Part shown: positions 1-8,339 of the stretch, one piece after another
Layout of the letters: every line of letters starts with the position of its first letter
How positions within the stretch are numbered: position 1 is the first letter of the stretch
Source of the DNA: Solirubrobacterales bacterium
GTDB lineage: Bacteria; Actinomycetota; Thermoleophilia; Solirubrobacterales; 70-9
NCBI GenBank assembly: GCA_017304845.1
Contig: JAFKLL010000012.1
Location: forward strand, 1-64,000
Direction of reading: 5' to 3'
DNA: 64,000 bases
The notes under the pieces: model-generated
What the model was told of the DNA's origin: nothing
The model's input: only the letters and a program-made list of their open reading frames with translations
Databases searched by the model: none
Made by a program: the position numbers and the translations under genes

Positions 1-261
1 GAGGGAGGCCGCCGCCTCTCGGCCGGCCAGGCCCAACGGATCGCGCTGGCCCGGGCCCTCCTCAGCCCGGCCCCGCTGCTGATCCTCGACGAGCCGACCG
101 CTCACCTTGATCACGAGACCGAGAGCAGGCTCGCCGCGGCGATCGACGAGGCGGCCGAGTCCCGGACCGCGCTGATCATCTCCCACCGTCCCGAGCCGAT
201 CGCCAACGCCGACCGGGTGCTGGTGCTGGACCGGGGCCTGAGCGAGAAGGTGCCGGCGTGA
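1..261 (+). CDS. cydD: CydD C-terminus (partial): ABC exporter ATPase/permease subunit
   Basis: The open frame enters from the left edge and ends in TGA at 259-261, leaving 86 residues of an ABC ATPase domain. The signature LSAGQAQR, Walker [13 protein letters not shown] and the H-loop ISHR are all present. It overlaps the next gene by four bases (GTGA), and that gene is a CydC-like half transporter. The pair therefore matches CydDC, the heterodimeric thiol (cysteine/glutathione) exporter needed for cytochrome bd assembly. The naming rests on this neighbour, because the membrane domain of this subunit lies outside the window. Confidence 0.75.
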   Translation, partial: EGGRRLSAGQAQRIALARALLSPAPLLILDEPTAHLDHETESRLAAAIDEAAESRTALIISHRPEPIANADRVLVLDRGLSEKVPA

Positions 262-1934
262 TCGCGGCCCGGCTCCAACGCAGCCCCCTGGGCCGAGCGA
301 CCCTGGCCACCCGCAGCCGCTGGCGTCTCTTCACGCTCTCCGTCCTGCTCGGAACGGGCACCGTCCTGGCCGCGGTCGGGCTGTTCACCGCCTCCGGCTA
401 CCTGATCAGCCGCGCCGCCCAACGCCCGGAGATCCTCTCGCTCACGGTGGCGATCGTCGGGGTGCGGTTCTTCGGGATCTCCCGGGCGCTGCTCCGGTAC
501 GGCGAGCGCCTCGCCTCGCATGACCTCGCCTTCCGCACCCTGACCGACCTGCGCGGCCGGTTCTTCGAAAGGCTGATCCCGCTGGTCCCGGCCGGGATCG
601 ACGGTTCGCGCCGGGCCGACCTGATGAGCCGTTTCGTCGGTGACGTCGACCGGCTCCAGGACCTCTACCTCCGGGCGCTCTCGCCGCCCCTGATCGCGAT
701 CCTCTGCTCGGCGTTCTGCGTGATCCTCGCCTCGATCATCCTGCCCGTGGCCGGGCTGGTCCTGGCCGTGATGCTGCTGCTCGGCGGCCTGGCCGCGCCC
801 GCCCTGACCCGCCGCACGGCCCGCAGCGCCGGGCGCCGCCAGGCCCGCGCCCGCGGCGCCCTGGCCGGGGACCTCCACGAGATCGCCGCCGGCGGCGCCG
901 AGATCGCCGTGGCCGGGCGGGAGGAGGACTGGCTGGGCCGGGCCGCCGCCGCGGACCGGGAGCTGGTCTCGCTGCAGCGGCGCGACGCGATGAGCGGTGG
1001 CCTGGCCGAGGGCCTCGGCACCCTGCTCGCGGTCGGGGCGTCGGTCGCGGTGACCGCGGCCGCGATCCCGGCGGTCGCCTCGGGCGAGCTGAACGGGGTG
1101 ATGCTGGCCGCGCTCGCCCTGCTGGCGATGGCCTCCTTCGAGGCGATCACGCCGCTCGGCCAGGCCGCCGCGGTGATCGACTCCTGCGGCGAGGCGGCCG
1201 AGCGGATCGAGGAGATCACCTCGAAGCCCGTGCCCGTCGAGGCCCCCGCGACCCCTCAGCCGATCCCGGCCGGTGGGCCGATCCGTCTGGAAGGGGTCGG
1301 CTTCGGCTACGGGGACGAGGCGATCATCCGCGATGCGGACCTCGAACTGAGGCCGGGCCAGGCGGTGGCGCTGACCGGCCCCAGCGGCATCGGCAAGAGC
1401 ACCCTGGCCGAGCTTCTGGTCCGCTTCCGGGACCCCCGGTCGGGTCGGATCAGCCTGGGCGGCGCCGACCTCCGCCGGCTCGACCCGGACGCTCTGCGGG
1501 AGGCGATCCGGCTCGCCCCGCAGGATGCCTACCTCTTCAACACCACGATCGCCGAGAACGTGAAGCTGGGCCGGCCCGAGGCCGACCGCGAACGGATCTT
1601 CGAGGCCCTGGCCGAGGCCGGGCTGGAGGACTGGATCAGCGCCCTGCCCGACGGGATCGACACCCTGGTCGGCGAGGGCGGGGCGAAGGTCTCGGGCGGT
1701 CAGCGCCAGCGGATCGCGGCCGCCCGGGTCTTCCTCTCACGGGCCCGCTTCCTGATCTTCGACGAGCCGACCGCCCACCTCGACCCCGAGGGCGCCGCCG
1801 CGCTGGAACGGCGCCTGGTCGAACGGCGCGACCAGGGCTGCGGAGTGCTGGTGATCACCCACACTCTGGCCGACCCCGCGGCCTTCGACCACGTGATCGA
1901 GCTGCGCGACGGCCGTTTCGCGCCGGTCGCCTGA
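258..1934 (+). CDS. cydC: CydC: thiol reductant ABC exporter subunit
   Basis: 558-residue half transporter with an N-terminal six-helix membrane domain (about residues 25-310) and a C-terminal ATPase. Walker [10 protein letters not shown] is at 374-382, the signature VSGGQRQR near 478 and Walker [13 protein letters not shown] from 498; the H-loop appears as ITHTL. Length and domain order fit CydC. The GTG start overlaps the preceding cydD stop by four bases, so the two subunits are translationally coupled. As a CydDC heterodimer it would move cysteine or glutathione across the inner membrane for cytochrome bd maturation. The cydAB genes are not visible and would be expected to the left. Confidence 0.85.
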   Translation: MIAARLQRSPLGRATLATRSRWRLFTLSVLLGTGTVLAAVGLFTASGYLISRAAQRPEILSLTVAIVGVRFFGISRALLRYGERLASHDLAFRTLTDLRGRFFERLIPLVPAGIDGSRRADLMSRFVGDVDRLQDLYLRALSPPLIAILCSAFCVILASIILPVAGLVLAVMLLLGGLAAPALTRRTARSAGRRQARARGALAGDLHEIAAGGAEIAVAGREEDWLGRAAAADRELVSLQRRDAMSGGLAEGLGTLLAVGASVAVTAAAIPAVASGELNGVMLAALALLAMASFEAITPLGQAAAVIDSCGEAAERIEEITSKPVPVEAPATPQPIPAGGPIRLEGVGFGYGDEAIIRDADLELRPGQAVALTGPSGIGKSTLAELLVRFRDPRSGRISLGGADLRRLDPDALREAIRLAPQDAYLFNTTIAENVKLGRPEADRERIFEALAEAGLEDWISALPDGIDTLVGEGGAKVSGGQRQRIAAARVFLSRARFLIFDEPTAHLDPEGAAALERRLVERRDQGCGVLVITHTLADPAAFDHVIELRDGRFAPVA

Positions 1935-3092
1935 TCAGGCCCGGCGGACCGGCAGGGCGGCGGTGATCGTCGTCCCGTCGGAACCGGACCTGACGTCGAA
2001 GCGGCCCCCGCTCAGCCCGACCCTTTCCCGCATGCCGAGCAGGCCGAAACCTCCGCCGGCCCGCTTCGGATCGAAGCCGGAGCCGTCGTCGGCGACCCGG
2101 ATCCGGATCTCGTCGTCCTCCTCGTAGACCTCGACGATCGCGCGGGCGGCCAGGCCGTGGCGGACCGCGTTGGTGATCGATTCCTGGACCAGGCGGTAGA
2201 TCGTGTCCTCGAGCAGCGGCTCGTACCGGCCGCCGGACTCGGTGTCCGAGTGGAGGTCGACGTACAGGTCGATCTCGATCACCGAGCCCGAGACCCGCTC
2301 GACCAGCGAGCCGAGCGCGGCCTCGACCCCGAGCTCGTCCAGGGCGGCCGGACGCAGGTCGGCGATCAGGCGGCGCAGCTCGACGATCGTCTCGTCGATC
2401 CTCTCGATCGCCTGATCGAGGATGGGGGAGACCGGGCTCATCGCCGTGCGGCGCCGGGTGCCGGAGAGCAGGACCCGCAGCCCGGCCAGGTTCTGGAGCG
2501 TCTCGTCGTGGAGCTCGCGGGCCCACCGGCCCCGTTCCTGCTCGGCGGCCTCGATCGTCAGCCGGACCCGCTCGGCGGCGGCGGAACGGGCATTGTCGAT
2601 CGCGATCGCGATCCACTCGGCGAGGATCACCACCGACTGGATGTCGGACTCGTCGAAGGGCCCGCTGTCCTTCTCGGTCAGGTACAGGTTGCCCCAGGCC
2701 TCGCCTCGGATCTGCACCGGGACCCCGAGGAAGGACTTCATCGGCGGGTGGTTGTCGGGGAATCCCTGCGAGCGTGGGTGGAGGCTGACGTCGTCGAGGA
2801 TCAGCGGCTCCGGCTCCTCGATCAGGAGGCCGAGGATGCCGCCGCCGTGGGGCGGGTGGCCGATCTTTTCGCGCAGCCGATCCTCGATCCCCCGGGTCAG
2901 GAACTGCTCCAGCTCGGCCCGGCGGGTGTCGAGCACGCCGAGGGCGGCGTATCGGGCGCCGGTCAGCTCGCGGGCCGCTTCGAGGGCGTCGCTGATCACC
3001 ACCTCCGGATCGGTCTCGACGACGAGGCTGCGCCCGACCTCGATCAGACGTCGGAGACGGGCTTCGTCGAGCGTCGTGGTGGCGTCGGGCAT
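1935..3092 (-). CDS. GAF-domain sensor histidine kinase (NarL-type)
   Basis: 385 residues. A GAF sensor domain (about 15-165) is followed by a HisKA_3 dimerisation domain with the phospho-acceptor His195 in the motif ELHDE. The HATPase domain follows, with an N-box near ESITNAVRHG and G-boxes DDGSGFD and GGGFGLLGMRER. There are no membrane segments, so it probably senses a cytosolic ligand or redox/gas signal through GAF. I chose the ATG at 3092 over an upstream in-frame ATG because a TACAAT hexamer lies six bases before it, which gives a leaderless transcript. It is divergent from a LuxR-type response regulator, its likely partner. Confidence 0.9.
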   Translation of the reverse strand: MPDATTTLDEARLRRLIEVGRSLVVETDPEVVISDALEAARELTGARYAALGVLDTRRAELEQFLTRGIEDRLREKIGHPPHGGGILGLLIEEPEPLILDDVSLHPRSQGFPDNHPPMKSFLGVPVQIRGEAWGNLYLTEKDSGPFDESDIQSVVILAEWIAIAIDNARSAAAERVRLTIEAAEQERGRWARELHDETLQNLAGLRVLLSGTRRRTAMSPVSPILDQAIERIDETIVELRRLIADLRPAALDELGVEAALGSLVERVSGSVIEIDLYVDLHSDTESGGRYEPLLEDTIYRLVQESITNAVRHGLAARAIVEVYEEDDEIRIRVADDGSGFDPKRAGGGFGLLGMRERVGLSGGRFDVRSGSDGTTITAALPVRRA

Positions 3093-3186
3093 ACCCGGAT
3101 TGTAGGCCCGGAGGCGCCTTTCCAACGCCGAGAAGTCTGCGGAAACCTACGGAAACAGAGGGTTTCCGGGCCAGTAGCCTTTCAAT
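3093..3186. promoter_or_regulatory. Divergent promoter region between histidine kinase and response regulator, with inverted repeat
   Basis: The minus strand has TACAAT at 3104-3099, six bases before the kinase ATG. The plus strand has TAGCCT at 3175-3180, six bases before the regulator GTG. Between them an inverted repeat, GGAAACC (3141-3147) and GGTTTCC (3161-3167), flanks an extra GGAAAC at 3151-3156. It covers the -35 zone of the plus promoter, so autoregulation by the response regulator is a reasonable inference. Confidence 0.6.
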
Positions 3187-3846
3187 GTGGAATCTTCGGT
3201 GACATCCGACGGCGAGAAGCTGACCCTGGTGCTGGTCGACGACCACGCCGTGGTCCGTTCGGCTCTCAAGGTGCTGCTCGAGTCCGAACCCGATCTCGAG
3301 GTGGTGGCCGAGGCCGGCAACGCCGATGACGCGATCCGCTACGTCGGGGCCCACAAGCCCGACGTCCTGGTGCTCGACCTCAACATGCCGGGCCGGCCGA
3401 GCCTCGAGGCGATCCCGGACATCCAGGCCGCCTCGCCCGAGACCAAGATCGTGATCCTGACCATGCGCAACGAACCGGCCTTCGCCCGTCAGGCGCTCCA
3501 GGCCGGGGTGACCGGATACGTCCTCAAGGAGGCCGCCGACTCCGAGCTGGTGCTGGCCGTCCGCCGGGCGGCCGACGGCGAGACCTACCTCCAGCCTTCG
3601 CTCTACCAGCACCTCGCCGACAAGGACCGGGCCGAGGGCAGGCGTGGCCGCACCCTGAGCGACCGCGAGGTCGAGGTGATGCGGCTGATCGCGCTCGGGC
3701 ACACCAACTCCGAGATCGCCGACCAGCTCTTCCTCAGCGTCCGCACGGTCGAGAGCCACCGGGCCAGCATCCAACGCAAGCTCGACCTCGGCAGCCGAGC
3801 GGAACTGGTCCGCTACGCGCTCGACCAGGGCCTCATTAGCACCTAG
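3187..3846 (+). CDS. NarL/FixJ-family response regulator
   Basis: 219 residues. The receiver domain has acidic residues VDDH near the N-terminus and the phospho-acceptor Asp64 in VLDLNMPG; the conserved lysine is in GYVLKEA. A C-terminal LuxR helix-turn-helix (about 155-212) contains LSDREVEVMRLIALGHTNSE and the recognition region SVRTVESHR. It is transcribed divergently from the GAF histidine kinase, which should phosphorylate it. GTG start with TAGCCT six bases upstream, so probably leaderless. The target genes are not apparent, but the inverted GGAAACC repeat in the shared promoter is a candidate self-binding site. Confidence 0.92.
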   Translation: MESSVTSDGEKLTLVLVDDHAVVRSALKVLLESEPDLEVVAEAGNADDAIRYVGAHKPDVLVLDLNMPGRPSLEAIPDIQAASPETKIVILTMRNEPAFARQALQAGVTGYVLKEAADSELVLAVRRAADGETYLQPSLYQHLADKDRAEGRRGRTLSDREVEVMRLIALGHTNSEIADQLFLSVRTVESHRASIQRKLDLGSRAELVRYALDQGLIST

Positions 3847-3850
3847 CGGA

Positions 3851-3920
3851 GCCCTCCCAGCCATTCATTGTTTCGAGTGGGAGGGCGGGTTGAGCTGGGA
3901 GGGCGAGCGCAGACTCGCCC
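3851..3920. terminator. Overlapping alternative hairpins after the response regulator
   Basis: GCCCTCCCAGC (3851-3861) pairs perfectly with GCTGGGAGGGC (3894-3904). A second hairpin, GGGCGAG (3901-3907) with CTCGCCC (3914-3920), shares bases 3901-3904, so the two cannot form together. Neither is followed by a U-run. The second ends nine bases before the -10 of the next gene. Confidence 0.45.
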
Positions 3921-3941
3921 GACTGCAGTTAAGTTGGCGGC

Positions 3942-4706
3942 GTGCTGATCCTTCTTCCGCCCTCCGAGGGCAAAGCTTCGCCGTCCGGAAAGGGTCGGCT
4001 CGACCTCGACTCCCTGGCCTTCGCCGAGCAGCTGGGCGAACGCCGCGCCCGCCTGGTCGAGGCCCTGGAGAAGCTCGCCTCCGGCCCGGAGAAGAAGGCG
4101 ATCGCGGCCCTCGGCATCTCCGCCGGGCAGGCCGGTGAGCTGGCCCGCGACGCGGAGATCTCGACCGCCCCGACCGGGCCCGCCTCGGCGGTCTACACCG
4201 GGGTGCTCTACGACCGGCTCGACTTCTCGGGGCTGCCGGCCGCCGGCAAGCGCCGGGCGGCGAAGAGCCTGCTGATCTCCTCGGCGCTCTGGGGCCTGCT
4301 CGCCCCGGGCGACCGGATCCCGTACTACCGCTTCTCGATGAAGGCGAAGCTGCCCCGGATCGGCGGGCTCCCGGCCTTCTGGCGTGACGCCCTGGCCGAG
4401 GCGATGACCGCCGCCGGCCACGACGAGGAGGGCGGGCTGGTGCTCGACATGCGCTCCGGCGCCTACTCGGCCGCCTGGAAGCCGAAGCGGGCCCGGCTGG
4501 TCACGGTCCGCGGCTTCACCGAGACGGGTGGCCGGCGCAAGGCGATCTCCCACATGGCGAAGGCGGTCCGTGGGGACGTGGCCCGGATCGCGCTCTCGGC
4601 GAAGGCGATGCCGAAGGACCTTGACGCCCTGGCCGGGCTGCTCGAGGGGGAGGGCATGACGGTCGAGACCACCGCGAAGACCCTCGACGTGATCGAACGT
4701 GCCTGA
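3942..4706 (+). CDS. yaaA: YaaA/UPF0246 family peroxide-stress protein
   Basis: 254 residues with the family-defining N-terminus LILLPPSEGK and full-length UPF0246 architecture. In E. coli YaaA lowers intracellular iron during hydrogen peroxide stress and binds DNA; that role is family knowledge and is not shown here. The C-terminal basic segment around VRGFTETGGRRKAIS corresponds to the conserved region used for binding. GTG start at 3942, with TAAGTT at 3930-3935 six bases upstream, which suggests a leaderless mRNA. It stands alone between the response regulator and a GH3 enzyme. Confidence 0.85.
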   Translation: MLILLPPSEGKASPSGKGRLDLDSLAFAEQLGERRARLVEALEKLASGPEKKAIAALGISAGQAGELARDAEISTAPTGPASAVYTGVLYDRLDFSGLPAAGKRRAAKSLLISSALWGLLAPGDRIPYYRFSMKAKLPRIGGLPAFWRDALAEAMTAAGHDEEGGLVLDMRSGAYSAAWKPKRARLVTVRGFTETGGRRKAISHMAKAVRGDVARIALSAKAMPKDLDALAGLLEGEGMTVETTAKTLDVIERA

Positions 4707-4730
4707 GGCGCCCGCGTATCATCGGATGCT

Positions 4731-5876
4731 GTGTCTTTTCGCGATCACAGAACGGGCCTGACGAGGCTGGCCGTGGGTGCCGCCCTCGCCGCCGCGCTGC
4801 TCCTGCTGCTGGCCCTGTTCGGCGGCCGTGACTCCCAGCCCGATCCCGCCTCCGCCGCGCCCGAGGCGAAGGTCGCCGCGATCCCGGCCGGGCTGACCAA
4901 CCACCAGCTCGCCGGACAGCGCGTGGTCGCCGGATTCGAGGGCAAGACGGTCCCCTCCGTGGTCCGCCGGCGGATCGAGGCGGGCCTGCTGGGCGGAGTG
5001 ATCCTCTTCGCCGACAACCTCGGCTCCCGATCCCAGGTCCGTGACCTGACCCGCTCGCTCCAGAAGATCCGCCGCCCGGCCGGCCTCCGCCGCTACCCGC
5101 TGCTGATCATGACCGACCAGGAGGGCGGCCTCGTCAAGCGTCTCTCCGGCGCCCCTCAGGCCTCGGCCGAGACGATGGGCGCCCGCGGCCCGGCCTACTC
5201 GAAGCGCCAGGGCACGCTCACCGGGCGCAACCTGAAGAACGCCGGCATCAACGTCGATCTGGCCCCGGTCCTGGACGTCGCCCGTCCCGGCGGCGTGATC
5301 GCCGACACCGACCGCGGCTTCGGCTCGACCGCCCGCCAGGTCGAACGCAATGCGATCCCCTTCGCCCGGGCGATGCAGCGCACCGGGGTGGCCGCCACCG
5401 CCAAGCACTTCCCCGGGCTCGGCGCCGCGGTCGAGAACACCGACTTCGCGGTGCAGAGGATCAAGCTCTCCAAGGCGGCGCTGCGCCGCGTCGACATGGC
5501 CCCCTACGAGCCGTACATCGCCGCCGGTGGCGACCTGGTCATGGTCGGCACCGCGATCTACCCGGCCTTCGGCAAGAACCCGGCCGCCTTCGAGCCGAAG
5601 ATCGTGCGCGGCGAGCTGCGCCGGCGGCTCGGCTTCAAGGGCGTGACCGTGACCGACGCGATGGGCACCGTCGCGGTCAGCGACTTCGGCGGGACCAAGC
5701 GCTCCGCGATCGCCGGCGCCCGGGCCGGGATGGACATCCTGCTCTACAGCGACTGGCAGTCCGGCGGCAAGGCCGAGAGCGCGATCTCCCAGCGCCTCCG
5801 GACCGGCCAACTGGACCGCGCCCAGTTCCGCCACTCGGTCGCCCGCATCCTCGGGCTCCGCGCCGGCCTTCGCTGA
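4731..5876 (+). CDS. Exported glycoside hydrolase family 3 (beta-N-acetylhexosaminidase-like)
   Basis: 381 residues. An N-terminal hydrophobic segment (about 10-28) followed by an Ala/Pro linker indicates a signal anchor or signal peptide. The GH3 barrel carries TDQEGG, the NagZ-type motif KHFPGLG (225-231) and the probable nucleophile Asp309 in VTDAMGT. Enzymes of this type remove N-acetylglucosamine from peptidoglycan fragments, so it probably acts outside the membrane in wall turnover. There is no C-terminal GH3 domain, as in single-domain NagZ. GTG start, with TATCAT at 4717-4722 eight bases upstream. Confidence 0.85.
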   Translation: MSFRDHRTGLTRLAVGAALAAALLLLLALFGGRDSQPDPASAAPEAKVAAIPAGLTNHQLAGQRVVAGFEGKTVPSVVRRRIEAGLLGGVILFADNLGSRSQVRDLTRSLQKIRRPAGLRRYPLLIMTDQEGGLVKRLSGAPQASAETMGARGPAYSKRQGTLTGRNLKNAGINVDLAPVLDVARPGGVIADTDRGFGSTARQVERNAIPFARAMQRTGVAATAKHFPGLGAAVENTDFAVQRIKLSKAALRRVDMAPYEPYIAAGGDLVMVGTAIYPAFGKNPAAFEPKIVRGELRRRLGFKGVTVTDAMGTVAVSDFGGTKRSAIAGARAGMDILLYSDWQSGGKAESAISQRLRTGQLDRAQFRHSVARILGLRAGLR

Positions 5877-5890
5877 TCGGGATTTGAACG

Positions 5891-5912
5891 CCGGGGGCCG
5901 CCCGGATAGTCT
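5891..5912 (+). promoter_or_regulatory. Hairpin followed by TAGTCT -10 hexamer
   Basis: CCGGG (5891-5895) and CCCGG (5901-5905) form a short GC hairpin after the GH3 stop. TAGTCT (5907-5912) starts one base later and is a candidate -10 for the downstream gene, whose leader then includes a Shine-Dalgarno-like AGGGGGA (5938-5944). The same hairpin-then-hexamer layout recurs at 18.5, 29.7 and 62.5 kb. Confidence 0.45.
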
Positions 5913-5948
5913 CGGAAGACCAGTCCAAGAAAAAGTTAGGGGGAGTGC

Positions 5949-6911
5949 ATGAGGCACATCTGGTCGTTCTTCGAGGATGGCTGGCGTTGGCTACGACAGA
6001 GGCCTTTCTTGATCGCCACGGCGGTGCTGCTGTTCGTGGCGGGGAAGGTCGTGTTCGACAATCTCTCGCTCCAGTCCTCGATCGCCGCGTTGATGCTAAT
6101 CGCGGTGGCCGCAGTGTTCATGGTGCTGAGCCGCCAGGATCTGCTCGAGATCGTCCAGCGGGTCGAGAAGATCGGACCGGTCGGGATCGGCGCGTTTGAC
6201 GCGGCGAAGGCGGCCTCCGGGCTGGGCAAGGCGACGAACGAGATGACCGAGGAGGGCGACGACCTCGAGTTCAGCGAGTCGATGCTGGGGCTGCGCCTGG
6301 AGCTGGAGATGAAGATGTCCTCGCTGGCCAAGCGGGTGTTCGGAGCTCCGAAGGGCCGGATTGACGGGGTCGATCCGGGACAGGTCGGGTATCTCACTAT
6401 CGGCGGCCTCTACTCGTCCGAGTTCATCTCCCGCGAGCAGTCCCGGCTCGCCTCGGTGATCCTCACCTGGACCGACGACCTCAGGCGGCCGCCGTCCGAG
6501 AACCGCCTTCAGTGGAACGTCAAGAACTTCGTCGACAAGTTCCGGATCATCGTCTTCGCCGCCGTGGTCGAGGACACCGTGGAGCGCACGGGCGGCTTCG
6601 AGGTCTCGAAGACCGGTCGGCGGGAGGGAGAGCGCGACATCTCGATCCTCCACCTCGAGGGGAAGCGGAAGCTGACCCTGGTCCCGGCCTTCACCCTGGT
6701 CTCGGACGGGAAGGTGGTCGAGCGGATCTCGACCCGGCTGGAGAAGCAGGGCAAGCGGAAGGAGGACTGCGCCATCGTGGTGCCGAACGGGTCCAAGGCC
6801 CGGCAGATCGATGGTGGTCCCGAGCTGATCCAGTTCAAGAATATGGACCGGAGCTGGCTCGAGGACAAGCTCGGGATCACCGACCCGGGCAAGGTGGTCG
6901 AGGAGGTCTAG
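5949..6911 (+). CDS. Unknown membrane-anchored protein
   Basis: I do not recognise this 320-residue protein. Two N-terminal transmembrane segments (about 18-36 and 43-62) are followed by a roughly 250-residue hydrophilic domain with mixed alpha/beta character. That domain has several charged stretches (around EGDDLEFSES, SKTGRREGERD and EKQGKRKEDC) and a C-terminus ending GKVVEEV. The topology suggests a cytosolic domain tethered to the membrane. An AGGGGGA ribosome-binding site is four bases before the ATG. Its wording and base use are somewhat less GC-biased than its neighbours, and it has no obvious operon partner. It could be horizontally acquired, but this is weakly supported. Confidence 0.7.
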   Translation: MRHIWSFFEDGWRWLRQRPFLIATAVLLFVAGKVVFDNLSLQSSIAALMLIAVAAVFMVLSRQDLLEIVQRVEKIGPVGIGAFDAAKAASGLGKATNEMTEEGDDLEFSESMLGLRLELEMKMSSLAKRVFGAPKGRIDGVDPGQVGYLTIGGLYSSEFISREQSRLASVILTWTDDLRRPPSENRLQWNVKNFVDKFRIIVFAAVVEDTVERTGGFEVSKTGRREGERDISILHLEGKRKLTLVPAFTLVSDGKVVERISTRLEKQGKRKEDCAIVVPNGSKARQIDGGPELIQFKNMDRSWLEDKLGITDPGKVVEEV

Positions 6912-6959
6912 CCCGCCTCCCGGGCCGGCTCCGGTCCGCCTATCGCCTGGCGTTGTCGA

Positions 6960-7112
6960 CTAGACGCGCTCCAGGATCATCGCGTTGCCGAGGCCACGCA
7001 GGCCGTAGCGGCCGCCGGTTTGCTCGAGCAGGTTGACCAGCGAGGTGGCGAGGCGTGCGCCGGAGGCCCCGACCGGATGCCCGATCGAGATCCCCGGCCG
7101 CATCCCGCCGCC
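6960..7112 (-). pseudogene. Thiolase C-terminal remnant
   Basis: The minus frame ending at 6960 reads GISIGHPVGASGARL and then GRYGLRGLGNAMILE, the C-terminal active-site block and last strand of acetyl-CoA acetyltransferases. In intact thiolases several residues, including a Cys in a CxGGG-type segment, lie between GRYG and the final strand; here they are missing. Nothing thiolase-like is readable upstream of about 7112 in any minus frame. I read it as a decayed 3' end beside the enoyl-CoA hydratase gene. Confidence 0.6.
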
Positions 7113-7134
7113 CTCCGGGATCGAGTGGGGGGCG

Positions 7135-7299
7135 ATGCCCGAGATCGAGGAGCAGCTCGTGATCGGGGCCGACGGCTCGCTGACCGGATACGGCGGAGGG
7201 CTCGGACACAAGCGGGCCATGCTCGAGCTCGAGCATGCGCTGCCGCCGGAGGATGCGGCCGGGCTGGAGCCCGACGGCGGGCAGATGACGCTGATCTGA
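7135..7299 (+). CDS. Doubtful small open frame opposite the thiolase remnant
   Basis: A 54-residue frame beginning ATG at 7135 has protein-like, acidic composition (for example ADGSLTGYGGGLGHKRA) and a G-rich stretch just upstream that could act as a ribosome-binding site. No family is recognised. The interval 6912-7315 otherwise holds only the thiolase fragment, so this may be a small gene, a fragment of a lost gene, or chance in GC-rich DNA. Confidence 0.25.
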   Translation: MPEIEEQLVIGADGSLTGYGGGLGHKRAMLELEHALPPEDAAGLEPDGGQMTLI

Positions 7300-7315
7300 G
7301 CGGCCGGCTGACCGG

Positions 7316-8119
7316 CTAGCGCCCGGTCCAGTTCGGTCGGCGCTTCTCGCCGAAGGCGGTGATGCCTTCGAGGAAGTCGTCCGAAGAGAAGCAGGACTCC
7401 CGCAGCTCGACCAGCTCGCGGATCTGCTCCTCGGAGAGCACCGGGTTCTCGGCGATGGTGCCGATCGCCTGCTTGTTGCCCTTCATCGAGAGCGGGGCGT
7501 TGGCGGCGATGCCGGCGGCGAAGGCCACCGACTCGGTCTCGAAGTCGCCCTCGATCACCCGGTTGACCAGACCGATCTGGTCGGCCCGTCCGGCACTCAG
7601 CATGTCCCCGGTGAAGAAGAGCTCGCGGGTGCGGGGCAGTCCGATCGTGCGGATGAAGCGGATCAGCCCGGTGTGGCCGTAGATCAGGCCGAGCTTCGCG
7701 GGCGGCATGCCGAGCTTGGCGCCCGGGGCGGAGACGCGGAGGTCGCAGGTGACCGCCATCTCGAGGGCGCCGCCGAGGCAGTGCCCGTTGAGGGCGGCCA
7801 CGGTCGGCCAGGGAAACGACTCGATCGCGTCGAGCGCGGCCGTGAAGGGATGGGCGACCAGGGCCTCGGCGTCCTCCTCGAAGCTCTCCGCCGGGATGCC
7901 GCCGATGTCGTAGCCGGCGGAGAAGACCGGGTCGTCCCCGGTGATCACCAGGCAGCGGACCTCGATCCCCTCGTCCAGCTTCGGGACGACGGCGGTCAGC
8001 GCGTCGAGGATCTCGTGATCGAGCGCGTTGCGCTTCGGCGGGTTCGAGATGGTGAGACGGGCGACCGCCTCGGCCGGGAAGTCGAGCCGGACCTTCTCCG
8101 TGCCGGTTTCGACGTCCAC
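7316..8119 (-). CDS. Enoyl-CoA hydratase/isomerase family protein
   Basis: 267 residues with the crotonase fold signatures. The oxyanion-hole segment is FSAGYDIGG, and the second is AALNGHCLGGALEMAVTCD, containing a catalytic-type Glu. A helix PAKLGLIYGHTG replaces the usual PE(I/V)xLG stretch, so one of the two hydratase glutamates is not in its standard place. It probably acts on an acyl-CoA in the cytosol; the substrate is unknown. The gene follows a biotin carrier protein by seven bases on the same strand, and a thiolase remnant lies downstream, which together suggest the leftover of a CoA-ester pathway. Confidence 0.85.
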   Translation of the reverse strand: MDVETGTEKVRLDFPAEAVARLTISNPPKRNALDHEILDALTAVVPKLDEGIEVRCLVITGDDPVFSAGYDIGGIPAESFEEDAEALVAHPFTAALDAIESFPWPTVAALNGHCLGGALEMAVTCDLRVSAPGAKLGMPPAKLGLIYGHTGLIRFIRTIGLPRTRELFFTGDMLSAGRADQIGLVNRVIEGDFETESVAFAAGIAANAPLSMKGNKQAIGTIAENPVLSEEQIRELVELRESCFSSDDFLEGITAFGEKRRPNWTGR

Positions 8120-8126
8120 GAGAGCG

Positions 8127-8339
8127 CTACTCGAGAACGATGAGGACGTCGCCCTCGGTCACGGACTGGCCCTCCTCGCAGAGGATCTCCTTGACCACGC
8201 CGTCGTCCTCGGACTCGACCGGGATCTCCATCTTCATCGACTCGAGGATGATCACCTCGTCCTCTTCGGAGACCTCGTCCCCGACCTTGACCTGGATCTT
8301 CCAGACGTTCCCGGTGATGTGAGCTTCGATGTTCGGCAT
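8127..8339 (-). CDS. Small biotin carrier protein (biotinyl/lipoyl attachment domain)
   Basis: 70 residues, one biotinyl domain and nothing else. The attachment site is Lys36 in ESMKMEIP, in which the usual Ala of AMKM is Ser. The length fits the stand-alone carrier subunits of actinobacterial acyl-CoA carboxylases. The carboxyltransferase at 23.1 kb is a possible partner, and a biotin carboxylase subunit is not in the window. I took the ATG at 8339 (protein MPNIEAH...) over an upstream in-frame ATG, because TAGAGT lies eight bases before it on the minus strand. It is translationally close to the enoyl-CoA hydratase. Confidence 0.85.
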   Translation of the reverse strand: MPNIEAHITGNVWKIQVKVGDEVSEEDEVIILESMKMEIPVESEDDGVVKEILCEEGQSVTEGDVLIVLE

